Origin: Mariniblastus sp.
GTDB lineage: Bacteria > Planctomycetota > Planctomycetia > Pirellulales > Pirellulaceae
Assembly: GCA_022447605.1 (NCBI GenBank)
Contig: JAKVBG010000001.1
Location: forward strand, 338,072-402,071
DNA: 64,000 nucleotides
Reading direction: 5' to 3'
In this document: one piece after another, positions 37,456 through 46,358 of the stretch
How positions within the stretch are numbered: the first letter of the stretch is position 1
Layout: each line of letters starts with the position of its first letter
Translations under genes and position numbers: made by a program
The notes under the pieces: model-generated
What the model was told of the DNA's origin: nothing
What the model saw: only the letters and a program-made list of their open reading frames with translations
Databases searched by the model: none

Positions 37456-38262
37456 TTACCAGGAGCGCCCGCCCCCCATGCCGCCGCTCATCTGCTGCAA
37501 TGTCATGTAGTTCGACCAGGCCATGAACCCAAAAAAGAGAGCGATGAACTGATCATGCTGAAAGTTCAAAACCGCGATCAGAATGGCGACCACCATGGAA
37601 AAGATAATGCTGTAACGGACCCCATTGTACGGATCGTACCTAAGGAACAACTGGCGCGCCACCTGCCCACCATCCAGTGGAAAAACGGGGGCCAGGTTCA
37701 GTACGTTGATAAAAACGTTGGCAAACAAGGTCACAGTCAAAACGGCTTCCATGGTTTGCCGTCGGGCCGACTCGGCAAAAATGGAATCGCTCAGGTGCGC
37801 ACGCAGAATGGGCAGCAATCCACGTTGCTCATATTCCAAATGCCCACCGATCGAAAGAATCAAAACAATGATCAACCCGGCCAGGATAAACCCGAATACA
37901 GGCCCGGCCAGCGAAATCACGATCTGTTGATTGGAACCAATCGATCGCCTCCGTGAACTGCTCCAGACATTGCCAGCTTGTTCCGGTATCGCCAAACCTC
38001 CCATCCAGTAGATCACGATCCGCGAGGCCTGCCCGTAATACCTGAATGCAAAGGCGTGGCCCAACTCGTGTACCAGGATCGACACAAAGAAGATGACCAC
38101 CAGCAATAACAGCATCACGCCCGCATTGGTGCTTGCACTCTGCAGCAGGCTGGAACCAATCAACAACGGCAAAACAAGGAAAGCCGGATGGACCCGAACC
38201 GGAAACCCAAACAGAGAGAAATTCAGATCGTAAGGGGTGCGACCCGGCTCGGCGAGAAACAA
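37456..38262 (-). CDS. Site-2-protease-type M50 metallopeptidase
   Basis: 268 residues, an intramembrane zinc protease with about six hydrophobic segments. The catalytic motif HELGH is at 65-69 in ILVHELGHAFAF, and the third ligand region NLAPVFPLDGGQVAR is near residue 200. The C-terminal helix ends in a Gly/Met-rich tail (QQMSGGMGGG). It is a minimal rhomboid-sized S2P of the SpoIVFB/YwhC type without PDZ or CBS domains. The substrate is unknown; typical ones are membrane-bound regulators such as anti-sigma factors. Confidence 0.9.
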   Translation of the reverse strand: MFLAEPGRTPYDLNFSLFGFPVRVHPAFLVLPLLIGSSLLQSASTNAGVMLLLLVVIFFVSILVHELGHAFAFRYYGQASRIVIYWMGGLAIPEQAGNVWSSSRRRSIGSNQQIVISLAGPVFGFILAGLIIVLILSIGGHLEYEQRGLLPILRAHLSDSIFAESARRQTMEAVLTVTLFANVFINVLNLAPVFPLDGGQVARQLFLRYDPYNGVRYSIIFSMVVAILIAVLNFQHDQFIALFFGFMAWSNYMTLQQMSGGMGGGRSW

Positions 38263-38457
38263 GGGATAACCTCAAGCGTGGTAAAGGTGCAGGGTGAACC
38301 AACGGAACGGAACGCGTTTCGAAATTCGCCCGGTCGGAATTCGTCCAGGAAAGCGACCAAGTCTATCATAAAAACCGGCCACCCAAGGAGCAAACAAAAC
38401 CGGACCTGTGAATTTCGCGCCTGGCAGGATACTCGACAACAGGACCGAACGAATGGT

Positions 38458-39675
38458 TCAGGCGGCCGTCCTGTCTCCGTCGCGCGTATTGGGAAATTCA
38501 ACATGCGCCAACAGGTATTCGGCGGCCCGTGCCGTCGCCCCGGGTGACACATATTGTTCCGCGATCGAATCGAGCTGATCGATATTCCGTTGCAACCGAG
38601 CCGGGTCCTGCAACCAATTATCCAAGGTCCTGGCCAAGCGGTCCGGGCAATCGCGGCGGGTCAGGAATTCCGGCATCGGGGCGGGGTTTGGTCCGGGATC
38701 TTCAGGTCGATAAACTCGAAACCGGGTCCGGCGTATGTCCCGGCTGGCAATCAGGTTGACCAAGGTAATGTATTTGCAGCGCAGGAAGATTGATTGCAAT
38801 AGCATCTCCAGACGCTTGATCTTGTAGACGATCACCGTCGGTTTGCGGTGAAACAACAGCTCCAGTGAGACCGAACCACTGCAGGCCAGGCAGAGATCGG
38901 CCACCCGCATCAGTTCCGGCGTCCGGTCGACAAAACAGTCGACATCACACTCTTTCTCTGCCGCCAGGTGCTTGGCCGTTTGCAGGTGTTTCTGGTTGTA
39001 GCAAGCCACCAGGACCTTCAAACCGAGATGACGGGTTTGCAGGCGATTGCTCGCTTCGAGCATCATCCCCAGGTGTTTTTCGACCTCCATATCGCGGGAG
39101 CCCGGCAGCAGCAACAGCGTACGGCCCGAACTCGATCGATGTGATTCAATGAATGGCTCGTCATACTCCTGGTTAAACAACTGGTCAAAATACGGATGGC
39201 CGATGTAGGTCGCCCGACAGCCACGCTTCGAAAACCAGTCGACCTCGAACGGCAGCTTGCAGAGGACATGATCGACCAGCCGTCTGAGTTTCCCGATCCG
39301 CCAGGGAGCCCAAGCCCACATCTGGGGAACGCCGTAGTAAAAGACCGGGATGCCGTGCTTTTTTGCCTTGCGCGCCATCCACCAGTTGAAACCGGAAAAG
39401 TCAATCAACACGACCGCATCCACCCGGTGGCTGGCAAAGTACCGGTCGGCCTCCCGGATCAGGCCGAGGAATTTCTTCAGGTTGCGCAACGCTCCGGCCA
39501 GGAACATGACGGCCAGTTGAGTCAGGTCATACAGCAGGTGACAGCCGGCATCGGCCATCTTTGGCCCACCATAGCCGACACACTCAATACCCGGCTGTTT
39601 CTGCCGGAGGTGCTTCACCAGGTTGGCCGCATGCAGGTCGCCACTCGGTTCACCGACTGAGAAAAATATTCGCAT
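38458..39675 (-). CDS. lpxB: Lipid-A-disaccharide synthase
   Basis: About 405 residues, a GT-B glycosyltransferase that condenses UDP-diacylglucosamine with lipid X in lipid A synthesis at the inner membrane face. Family motifs: VGEPSGDLHAANLV at the N-terminus, VLIDFSGFNWWMA, PQMWAWAPWR, LLPGSRDMEVEKHLGMM and ACSGSVSLELL. The ATG at 39675 has AAAGG eight bases upstream and begins MRIFFSVGEPSGDLHAA; a longer frame to 39768 is unlikely. Together with the LptF/LptG permease at 52 kb it indicates that this organism makes lipid A. Confidence 0.93.
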   Translation of the reverse strand: MRIFFSVGEPSGDLHAANLVKHLRQKQPGIECVGYGGPKMADAGCHLLYDLTQLAVMFLAGALRNLKKFLGLIREADRYFASHRVDAVVLIDFSGFNWWMARKAKKHGIPVFYYGVPQMWAWAPWRIGKLRRLVDHVLCKLPFEVDWFSKRGCRATYIGHPYFDQLFNQEYDEPFIESHRSSSGRTLLLLPGSRDMEVEKHLGMMLEASNRLQTRHLGLKVLVACYNQKHLQTAKHLAAEKECDVDCFVDRTPELMRVADLCLACSGSVSLELLFHRKPTVIVYKIKRLEMLLQSIFLRCKYITLVNLIASRDIRRTRFRVYRPEDPGPNPAPMPEFLTRRDCPDRLARTLDNWLQDPARLQRNIDQLDSIAEQYVSPGATARAAEYLLAHVEFPNTRDGDRTAA

Positions 39676-39768
39676 CCTTGCCACCTTTGCCCTCGATCGA
39701 GAAAAGAAGTATGCCCAGTTTTCCTGTTTGAATACAGGCCAATCTTCAGGACTCACCACTGCAGGCAT

Positions 39769-39800
39769 AAAAAAAGCCCGTCAAATTGAAATTGACGGGC
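39769..39800 (-). terminator. Intrinsic terminator of the YHS-like gene
   Basis: On the minus strand GCCCGTCAA and TTGACGGGC form a 9-bp stem with a 7-base loop, followed by a run of seven T residues. The hairpin begins 17 bp after the stop of the upstream Cys-rich protein gene. Confidence 0.9.
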
Positions 39801-39817
39801 CTGGATGCTTGCTTCGA

Positions 39818-40627
39818 CTATTTTTTCGCAAAGCCCTTTTGGAAGGCCTTATCGGAAAAGACCAGACGGGCTTGGGCAGCGCCATCCGGCTGGGTTTCGA
39901 TCTTGTTGACGCAGTTGCCACAACACATTTTAACATCGACACCATTGACCGATACAACGGCTTCATCGTCGACGTCACCGCCGGAAATCGGACAGCCCGT
40001 CTGTTGGTACTGACCAGTGGCGAACAATTGCTGATTTGCCATCTCGGCAAACTTGGCCGGGTCCTTGGCAAACTTTCCAGCACAACCCTTGCAACAGAAG
40101 AAGACCTGACCGTCCTTGTAATCCACGGCCTGGGCCGCTTTCACACTCTTGGCCGGCATCATCATGCATTTGACGCCTGCCAGGTCGATATTCGACTTCG
40201 GCTGAAAGCCTTTGGCAAATGCCTTCTTTCCAAAAACCAATTTGGCTTTGGCGGCCAGATCGGGTGCGTCGGCAACCTTCTTCATCTGTTTCTTGTTACT
40301 GAAACAGACTTCGACGCCACCCACGTTCACAGACATGCCCTCGGCACATTTGCCACCGAGAGGTGAGGCTACCTGGACGTACTGACCCGTCAGGGCCAAT
40401 TGATGATTCGCCTTGACCGTGAACTTATCCGGGCCGGCATCAAATTTTGCTTTGCAATTACCACAGCAGAAATAGACATGTCCGCCATGGTACTCGGAAT
40501 GCTTGTCAGCTTTGGCAGCCGCGTTGCCATTGACGATACATTTGACACCGGTCAAATCGGGACCATCGTCCATGCTCCATCCCACCCACGCAGCGCTGAT
40601 TACAACCGCAGAAAGCAATAATTTCAT
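39818..40627 (-). CDS. Secreted protein with duplicated YHS/TRASH-like Cys-rich units
   Basis: 269 residues. The ATG at 40627 follows GGAGA by seven bases and starts a short signal peptide. The mature part is an internal duplication of about 120 residues (24-143 and 146-268). Each unit opens with DLxGVKC, then a GGHVYFCCGNCKAKF- or DGQVFFCCKGCAGKF-type motif with a Cys pair, a HQLALTGQY/QQLFATGQY segment, and a closing KLVFGKKAFAKGF/RLVFSDKAFQKGF. The Cys pairs (54-58, 178-182, 235-239) and YHS-like spacing suggest metal or heme-metal binding. The role is unknown; a periplasmic metallochaperone is a reasonable guess. Confidence 0.7.
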   Translation of the reverse strand: MKLLLSAVVISAAWVGWSMDDGPDLTGVKCIVNGNAAAKADKHSEYHGGHVYFCCGNCKAKFDAGPDKFTVKANHQLALTGQYVQVASPLGGKCAEGMSVNVGGVEVCFSNKKQMKKVADAPDLAAKAKLVFGKKAFAKGFQPKSNIDLAGVKCMMMPAKSVKAAQAVDYKDGQVFFCCKGCAGKFAKDPAKFAEMANQQLFATGQYQQTGCPISGGDVDDEAVVSVNGVDVKMCCGNCVNKIETQPDGAAQARLVFSDKAFQKGFAKK

Positions 40628-40699
40628 CAATTCATCTCCAAATGGATATCTTGTAACTTGAGGTTCCAAGCCCCCATCTGACACTACACGGCTGCTTTG

Positions 40700-42064
40700 T
40701 CAACTCAAATCGGGCAGGTTGCTGGCCGGGTCCGATTTTTTCTCGGTTGAAGAAGCGATCGTGGGCATCGAACCCGGGGCCTGGTGCCGGGGTTCTCCCA
40801 GCCTGAAGGTTAAGATCCAGCCAATAAATATTGCCACGATTACGGCCAGGAACGTGATTTCAAAACCGATCAGTTCCACCATCAAACCAACCAACAGGGA
40901 CGTGGCGAGGACCGGAACCGCCATGCAGACACTCATCGTGCTCAGGTAAATCGGCTGTCGCTGCCGGTCCGCAATCTCCAGCGTGTAATTACTGAAAGTT
41001 CTCAACATCACCGGCGAAAGACCGAGCAGCGCAAACACCAGCAAGAACCAATGACTCCCGCCGGTCAGGTTGGCGAACCAGATGGCAAAAATCGGGGGCA
41101 TCATCAACAACAGCATTTGTATTCTCAGCACCAATCGAAAACCGTAACGATCGGCCAGCCAGCCCATCGGAATACTGAAACCGGCTGCACCCATGTTCTG
41201 GACAATCAACCAGGGCACCATCGCCTGCAAACCTACTTCCAACCGCCCACGGGCCAAAGCCTGATAGTGCGGAAACAGGGTCATCGACATCCCGAACAGG
41301 GCAGCAATGATGACCAGGACGCGGAAGTTCCTGTCCACCCGCAATGTCTCCCAGCTTTGCCTCAATACCTGGCCCAACTTCTTTGTCTCACGTTTGCCCA
41401 CATCGGGGACCTCTTTCAGGCAACAGGCAACCAGCGCCGAGAACAGAAACGCCACCCCGGTAAACAGGAAAATTGATTCGAACTGACCCGTCTGTTGTCC
41501 GAGCCAGTTCCGCAGCAGGAGCCAGGCAAAGGCGACCGCCGACAGACAACCTAGGGTCATCGAAACAAGCATCAATCTCCCGCGTTGAGTGACCGGGATC
41601 AGCTTGCCAACCAGCAGGCTCATGACCAGGTTGTGCAGCCCAACAAAAGAAAAAAAGATCCCGTAAATCAACAGGAACAGGTAGGGCAGGGCGGTCGCCT
41701 GTTCGTGATCGGCCAGGCGCCAGACCAGGGCCAGGCTGATAAAGCAGACTCCCATCACGGCCGCGCAAAGTGCCAACAACCGCTTCTTGTGGGGTAACTG
41801 CCGAATGTAATCCGCCGCGATCAAGGGGGGAAAACTCTGCCCCAGTCGGTTCAGCATCGGCAGACAACCGCGAAGGATCGCGTTGCCCCCCATCAGGTCC
41901 AGCACGGCCGGCATGATGATGCTCTCGGTTTTGAAAATCCAACCGGTGCGCATTACCACCTGATAGAGGGCCAGGAGGGAAAAATTGCGGCCGGGCGCAA
42001 CGGCTTCCCGCTCGGATCGTTCCTCGTCTAGAGAGGGAGAATTCAATGGGTCGGGGGTCTGCAT
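40700..42064 (-). CDS. Major facilitator superfamily transporter
   Basis: 454 residues with about twelve membrane segments from residue 30 to 430, a central cytosolic loop (KEVPDVGKRETKKLGQVLRQSWETLR, about 215-240) and a hydrophilic C-terminal tail. The A-like loop motif GWLADRYGFRLVLR after the seventh segment supports MFS. The substrate is unknown. It starts 43 bp downstream of the first thioredoxin-like gene and could be co-transcribed with it. Confidence 0.8.
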   Translation of the reverse strand: MQTPDPLNSPSLDEERSEREAVAPGRNFSLLALYQVVMRTGWIFKTESIIMPAVLDLMGGNAILRGCLPMLNRLGQSFPPLIAADYIRQLPHKKRLLALCAAVMGVCFISLALVWRLADHEQATALPYLFLLIYGIFFSFVGLHNLVMSLLVGKLIPVTQRGRLMLVSMTLGCLSAVAFAWLLLRNWLGQQTGQFESIFLFTGVAFLFSALVACCLKEVPDVGKRETKKLGQVLRQSWETLRVDRNFRVLVIIAALFGMSMTLFPHYQALARGRLEVGLQAMVPWLIVQNMGAAGFSIPMGWLADRYGFRLVLRIQMLLLMMPPIFAIWFANLTGGSHWFLLVFALLGLSPVMLRTFSNYTLEIADRQRQPIYLSTMSVCMAVPVLATSLLVGLMVELIGFEITFLAVIVAIFIGWILTFRLGEPRHQAPGSMPTIASSTEKKSDPASNLPDLS

Positions 42065-42107
42065 CGCCCTTTACTCAGGTTGTTCGGGCCACGCCAGGCA
42101 AGCCACA

Positions 42108-43280
42108 TCATTGGACGCTGGCCGACCCACCCCCGCCACGGCGCCGTTGTCTCACAGTTGACTGCTTGGAACCTGTCGGAAGCGACGCGGCGTGCGTCAG
42201 TTCAACCTCTTGCCCCATTTCTGCCAACAGCTTAGTGATCGCTTCGTCCATGTCGGCTCCCCGCACGTTCTTGTAACGGATCTTGCCTTCGGCATCCAGG
42301 ACGTAGATCGTGGGCCAGCCAGTCACGCCCCACTCAGTGGAAATGGGACCTCCGGTCCCCTGCGGACCGTTCCAGAAACTGCGCCAGGTGATGTTCTTCT
42401 CTTTGACAATTGCCCGGATCGATTCAAGATCCCGGTCACTGTTTACCCCGATCAGGGCAAAGGGCTTGTCGGCGAGTTGTTCGACGAGCGACCGCTCGTG
42501 TGGGTACATGGCCCGACAGGGCGGTCACCAATCTCCCCAGAAATCGAGAACCACCACCTTGCCCCGGTAGTCACTCAATTTGAAAGCCTGGCCATCCAAA
42601 TCCTCCCCATCGATTTCGGGAGCGATCTGGCCGATACGAAAGCGAAACTTGGCCAGTGCCTGACTGGCTGCGGCAACCATCCGGGGCTGGGAAGTGTACT
42701 GGTCGACCACCGACTGATAGAGCGATTTGATTCGTTCCTCGTCCTGCTGATCCTCCGGGACGGACGACAACTGTCTGGCCAACGCCATCGTCGCTGAGGC
42801 ACGGATGGATTCATCGGAAGATTTTTCAATCATCGTGGTTAACTGGGCATCGGACTCATCGCTCAGTGGCTTCTGCGCCATTTGCATATTGAGACGGGAA
42901 AGACCAACGTTATCGACGTGATTGGCCACCATTTGGTCGATCGCCTGATTCTGCAGGGCGGGATCCTTGGCGAACACGGCAACCCAGTTCAAACTGGCAA
43001 AGGCGGTGCGGCTCTCGGGGTGAGCGCTGGCCAATTCAAGGAATTTCCCGGCATACTGATCGGCTACGGTCGGCGATTGCAGGCCATCCTCGTCACCCGC
43101 CTTTTCCACTGCCTGCACGTAGTCCAGGTTCAACTGTTCAAATTGTTCTTCCGGCGACAGCGGCCTGGTTTCCTTACTCGAACCGGCATCCTTGTCACTC
43201 ACATCGGGACCTGGTTGATCCGGCGCACCGCACCCACCAACCAAGACCATTACGGCAACCACCCAGCAAACAGACCTCAT
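42108..43280 (-). CDS. TlpA-like thioredoxin-fold lipoprotein, putative selenoprotein (UPPC)
   Basis: Read with UGA at 42527-42525 as selenocysteine, this is one gene of 390 residues. The ATG at 43280 has GGGAG seven bases upstream. A lipoprotein signal (MRSVCWVVAVMVLVGGC, Cys17) is followed by a helical domain (about 35-215) and a TlpA/AhpC-TSA domain with KLSDYRGKVVVLDFWGDW, Sec252 in UPPCRAMYPHERSLVEQL, LIGVNSD and the cis-Pro motif GWPTIYVLD. Without recoding, the first product would stop at WGDW, exactly before the redox motif, leaving a useless fragment. The downstream frame is the same and open to 42108. The product is presumably anchored outside the cytoplasmic membrane and acts as a thiol-disulfide oxidoreductase. 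The tail (RRRGGGG) is unlike its paralogue. Confidence 0.8.
42484..42499 (-). promoter_or_regulatory. Putative bacterial SECIS hairpin core, first thioredoxin-like gene
   Basis: On the coding strand ACGAGC-GGUC-GCUCGU forms a 6-bp stem with a GGUC tetraloop. The loop starts 32 nt after the UGA at 42525. Bacterial SECIS elements are small hairpins in the coding region just downstream of the UGA with a guanosine at the loop start, and E. coli fdhF also presents GGUC in its loop. The lower stem is not resolved by eye. Confidence 0.6.
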
Positions 43281-43343
43281 TCGTATACTCCCATCGAACC
43301 AAAAAATTACAACCAAATCGACACCGCCGCCCGCCAACAGACG

Positions 43344-44591
43344 TTACTCGTTCTCAGCGTCATCCTCGTGAACAATCTCGACCTCCTGCCCCATTTCTGC
43401 CATCAGGTTCTTGATCGCCTCGTCCATCTTGGCCCCTCGAACATTCTTGTAACGGATGGTGCCATTGGCATCCATCACGTAAATCGTCGGCCAAGCGGAA
43501 ACGTTCCACTGGGTCGAAATGGGGCCGCGGGTCCCATCCGGACCATTCCAGAAACTGCGCCAGGTGATGTTCTTCTCTTTGACAATCCCCTGAATTTCTT
43601 CCAGGTCACTGTCACTATTAACGCCGATCAAGGCGAAAGGTTTTTCCGAAAGCTGTTTCACGAGCGACCGCTCGTGGGGGTACATGGCCCGACAGGGACC
43701 TCACCAGTCACCCCAGAAATCGAGAACCACCACCTTGCCTCGGTAATCACTCAACTTGAAGGCCTCGCCATCCAAGTCATTCCCTTCAATTTCCGGCACC
43801 GTCTTGCCAATACCCAGGTAGCGAATCTCAAACAGGGCTCCCTCAGCCATTTTGCCCAACGTTCGATTCCGGAATAACACGTCACCATATTGGTCAACAA
43901 CTGTTTGGTAAAGCGTTTCCTGTGCGGCCGGATCGGGCTGGAAATCCCTGATGTACTGAAGGCTCTCTTCCGACATGCTGGCCACCATCCGCGGATCTTC
44001 CAATGAATCCTTGTACTGCTCAACCCGCGAGAGATACTGGCCCAGGCCATACATCGCGATCCCTTTGACTGAATCGTGTGGTGACTGGCTGATGATTTGC
44101 CGGAGATTCTGTTCCACATCCGGTCCCGGAGTGTTGTAAGACAAATTCAAAACGACATCTCCCAGCCGCTCCTCTTCAATATGATCCCGCAGCAGGGTCG
44201 CCAGCGCCTGTTGACTCTGTTCCGTACCGCGCGCTCGATTGACAATCCAGAGCAGGGCATCCACCGTCGCAGGATCATCCGGATGCTGCTGGACCAACTT
44301 CATCAACTGTCCCGCGGAATCGGCCGGTTTTGGCATTTTTTCGGCAATCAATTTCTGGCGATCTTCCGGACTGGCCGAACGATATTCCTGCATGAACTCC
44401 GCCATCCTTGCTTCGTGATTCGCAATCAAATCGGCGATCTGTTCAGCGGGCGTCTTTTCTGATTCGTCGTCCTGCCGTTCTTCCACATCCTGGCAGACCG
44501 CCTTGGCAGTCAAAACGGCCACGTTAATCGAGAAACAAAGGGCCAGAAGTAAGAAAGAGCCGACAAGCATGCCGAAGCGGGAAGTACTCAT
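43344..44591 (-). CDS. TlpA-like thioredoxin-fold protein, putative selenoprotein (UGPC)
   Basis: A tandem paralogue of the next gene on the same strand, 63 bp away. Read through the UGA at 43703-43701 it gives 415 residues from the ATG at 44591, with a hydrophobic N-terminal segment (about 6-32, secretion signal or anchor), a helical region with AEQIADLIANHEARMAEF, and a thioredoxin-fold domain with KLSDYRGKVVVLDFWGDW, Sec297 in UGPCRAMYPHERSLVKQL, LIGVNSD, KNITWRSFWNGP and WPTIYVMD. The UGA occupies the first Cys of a CGPC-type motif. TGA is an ordinary stop elsewhere in the window, for example after ruvB, so a code change is excluded. The acidic C-terminus ends HEDDAENE. Confidence 0.8.
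43659..43676 (-). promoter_or_regulatory. Putative bacterial SECIS hairpin core, second thioredoxin-like gene
   Basis: CACGAGC-GGUC-GCUCGUG is a perfect 7-bp stem with a GGUC loop. The loop starts 32 nt after the UGA at 43701, exactly as in the tandem copy. The stretch from the redox Cys codon through this hairpin is identical in the two genes except for one base. Confidence 0.62.
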
Positions 44592-44798
44592 TCGTTCGTC
44601 TTTCGCAATAGAACCTTGTGATCCGCACCAAACTTCAACCACCAGTCTATCCGTTTCGACGCCCGGTTCCGACCACTATCTCGTGCAAACCACGCTATTT
44701 CAGCAAAATGAATAGAGCCTTCTACGCCAACCGCGCCTTGCCGATCGAGCGAGGCTGCGCGCCGGTCGCGACCTGCTCCAGTCCGTCTGCCCGCTTCC

Positions 44799-45875
44799 TC
44801 AAGCGACCGGTGACAGGAGTTCTGATTTCATATCGACAGCCGCTTCGCCCGGTTGATCGGCTCCGACAATGCACTGGCGCACTGCCACGCGATCGAAGCC
44901 TGCCCGACGTACTTCTGCCACATTCTCCTGGTCGATGCCCCCAATAGCGAACGAGGGAAGTTGTATCTCACTGGCGACCTGCCGCAGCAGTTCGAGTCCG
45001 GGGTACTGATCGAACGACTTGGTTCGCGACGGAAAGACCGGCCCCACACCGATATAGTTGGCGCCCTCGAGCACGGCTTGCCGCGCCTGATCGAGATCGT
45101 GGGTAGAAATACCGATCAACATCGCGGCGCCAACCATTTTCCGCGCTTCGGCGACGGGCAGATCTTGCTGCCCCAGGTGCACACCAGCCGCACCGGCGGC
45201 CAGCGCCAAATCGGCGCGGTCATTCATGATCCAGCGCGTCCTGGTACCGCGCGTCAATTCCGTCAACCGCAGGCCAGTCGCAACCAGCTGCCGATCGTTC
45301 AACTGTTTGTCCCGCAACTGCAGCAGGCCGACCTCGGCCTCGATCAACTGATTGACCAGTTCCTCAAAATCTCCCTGCCCCGGCCTGGAATCGATCAGGA
45401 CACAGAGTCGCACATCCGACAGGTTCTGACGACTGAGCAGGGTAGTCAAAACAGCTTTCTCCAGCGTGTAGATGCGGTACCTCAGCTGTTCGATATGACG
45501 GGAAAACTCGGACGCGACGGTCTTGCCATATTCTTCGAGTGTTCGCAGCGACTGCTGGACACGGGCCAGGTTGGCATGGACCACGTCCTCGGCCGAGTCC
45601 CGGGAAAACTCACTATCTGTTTCGATCGCGCAGCCGACATCGTTGATGGTGTCACGCGATGCGATCCGCTCCTGGGAATCGAGGTGACCGGCGGTCTGGG
45701 TCAACGTGTGTCGAGCCTGTTTGGCCGACTCGGCCAGATGACGATCGGCCAGGCCGAGGCGCAGAAAATCTTCAATCACGCGCAACCCTTCGGACGCGCG
45801 ATTCAGCGAGGCATCAAGGATTCGATATGTCGACGAACGCAGTGTGGGGGACTCCTCCGGTTTTGAGATGGTCAT
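44799..45875 (-). CDS. thiE: Thiamine-phosphate synthase with N-terminal ThiD2-like domain
   Basis: 358 residues. The C-terminal half (about 155-345) is a TIM-barrel ThiE with LLQLRDKQLNDRQL, WIMNDRADLALAAGAAGVHLGQQDLP, IGISTHD, YIGVGPVFPSRTK and FAIGGIDQENV, catalysing coupling of HMP-PP with thiazole phosphate. The N-terminal 150 residues (ILDASLNRASEGLRVIEDFLRL...) match the ThiD2-like domain found fused to ThiE in cyanobacteria and planctomycetes, thought to phosphorylate HMP-P. The fused enzyme could perform two consecutive steps. No strong ribosome-binding site was found before ATG 45875. Confidence 0.92.
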   Translation of the reverse strand: MTISKPEESPTLRSSTYRILDASLNRASEGLRVIEDFLRLGLADRHLAESAKQARHTLTQTAGHLDSQERIASRDTINDVGCAIETDSEFSRDSAEDVVHANLARVQQSLRTLEEYGKTVASEFSRHIEQLRYRIYTLEKAVLTTLLSRQNLSDVRLCVLIDSRPGQGDFEELVNQLIEAEVGLLQLRDKQLNDRQLVATGLRLTELTRGTRTRWIMNDRADLALAAGAAGVHLGQQDLPVAEARKMVGAAMLIGISTHDLDQARQAVLEGANYIGVGPVFPSRTKSFDQYPGLELLRQVASEIQLPSFAIGGIDQENVAEVRRAGFDRVAVRQCIVGADQPGEAAVDMKSELLSPVA

Positions 45876-46358
45876 CGACCAGCGACCGGTCTGCCAGATT
45901 GACAGTAAATCGATGGGCCAATTTGACAGTCAGGACCCTCGATTTGCGACCCGAGACCTGGCACTCGAATTGACTGGCGATCCTGAAACCTGGCTCGTTT
46001 CCAGTAAAACTCGTGAAAAAAAACAGTTTATCGAAGTTCGACCCGGTTCCATCACTTTGGCATTCGCTTTGCTTCTTAAGGAACCGGGAACATCTCGGGG
46101 CAACCACCCTGAATCCCTAGTTATACGGACAATCTGTTGCTGCGATAGCACGCCCGGCAGATCGTCCAGTGTGATGGAAGGGATGGTCGCACCGGTTATC
46201 CAACGTAACCCCGAAAACAGACCAGCCGATTGCAATTGACGTAAGTTCCGATGGGACTAATACTTGGCTGCAAATAGCGGAAAAACCACGACGGGACCAC
46301 GGCGATGCGCCGATCCCCGCAGGGGTATTTCCAAGGTAGGTAAAACCGGGGTTACCCC
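45876..46358. other. Intergenic region, no gene recognised
   Basis: About 480 bp between the divergent thiE and TPR-like genes. Overlapping open frames on both strands (to about 130 codons) lack recognisable families, good ribosome-binding sites or sensible composition. It presumably holds promoters for both neighbours. Confidence 0.4.

Noticed and set aside
42108..43703. Two independent pseudogenes by nonsense mutation
   Set aside because: The downstream frames remain intact in both copies with conserved thioredoxin residues, and the UGA hits the same catalytic codon twice. Decay would be expected to spread other lesions.
42108..44642. Alternative genetic code (UGA = Trp) to explain the in-frame UGA codons
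   Set aside because: UGA is used as a normal stop after well-defined genes in this window, for example ruvB and fabF, and Trp at the first position of the CxxC motif would destroy the redox site.
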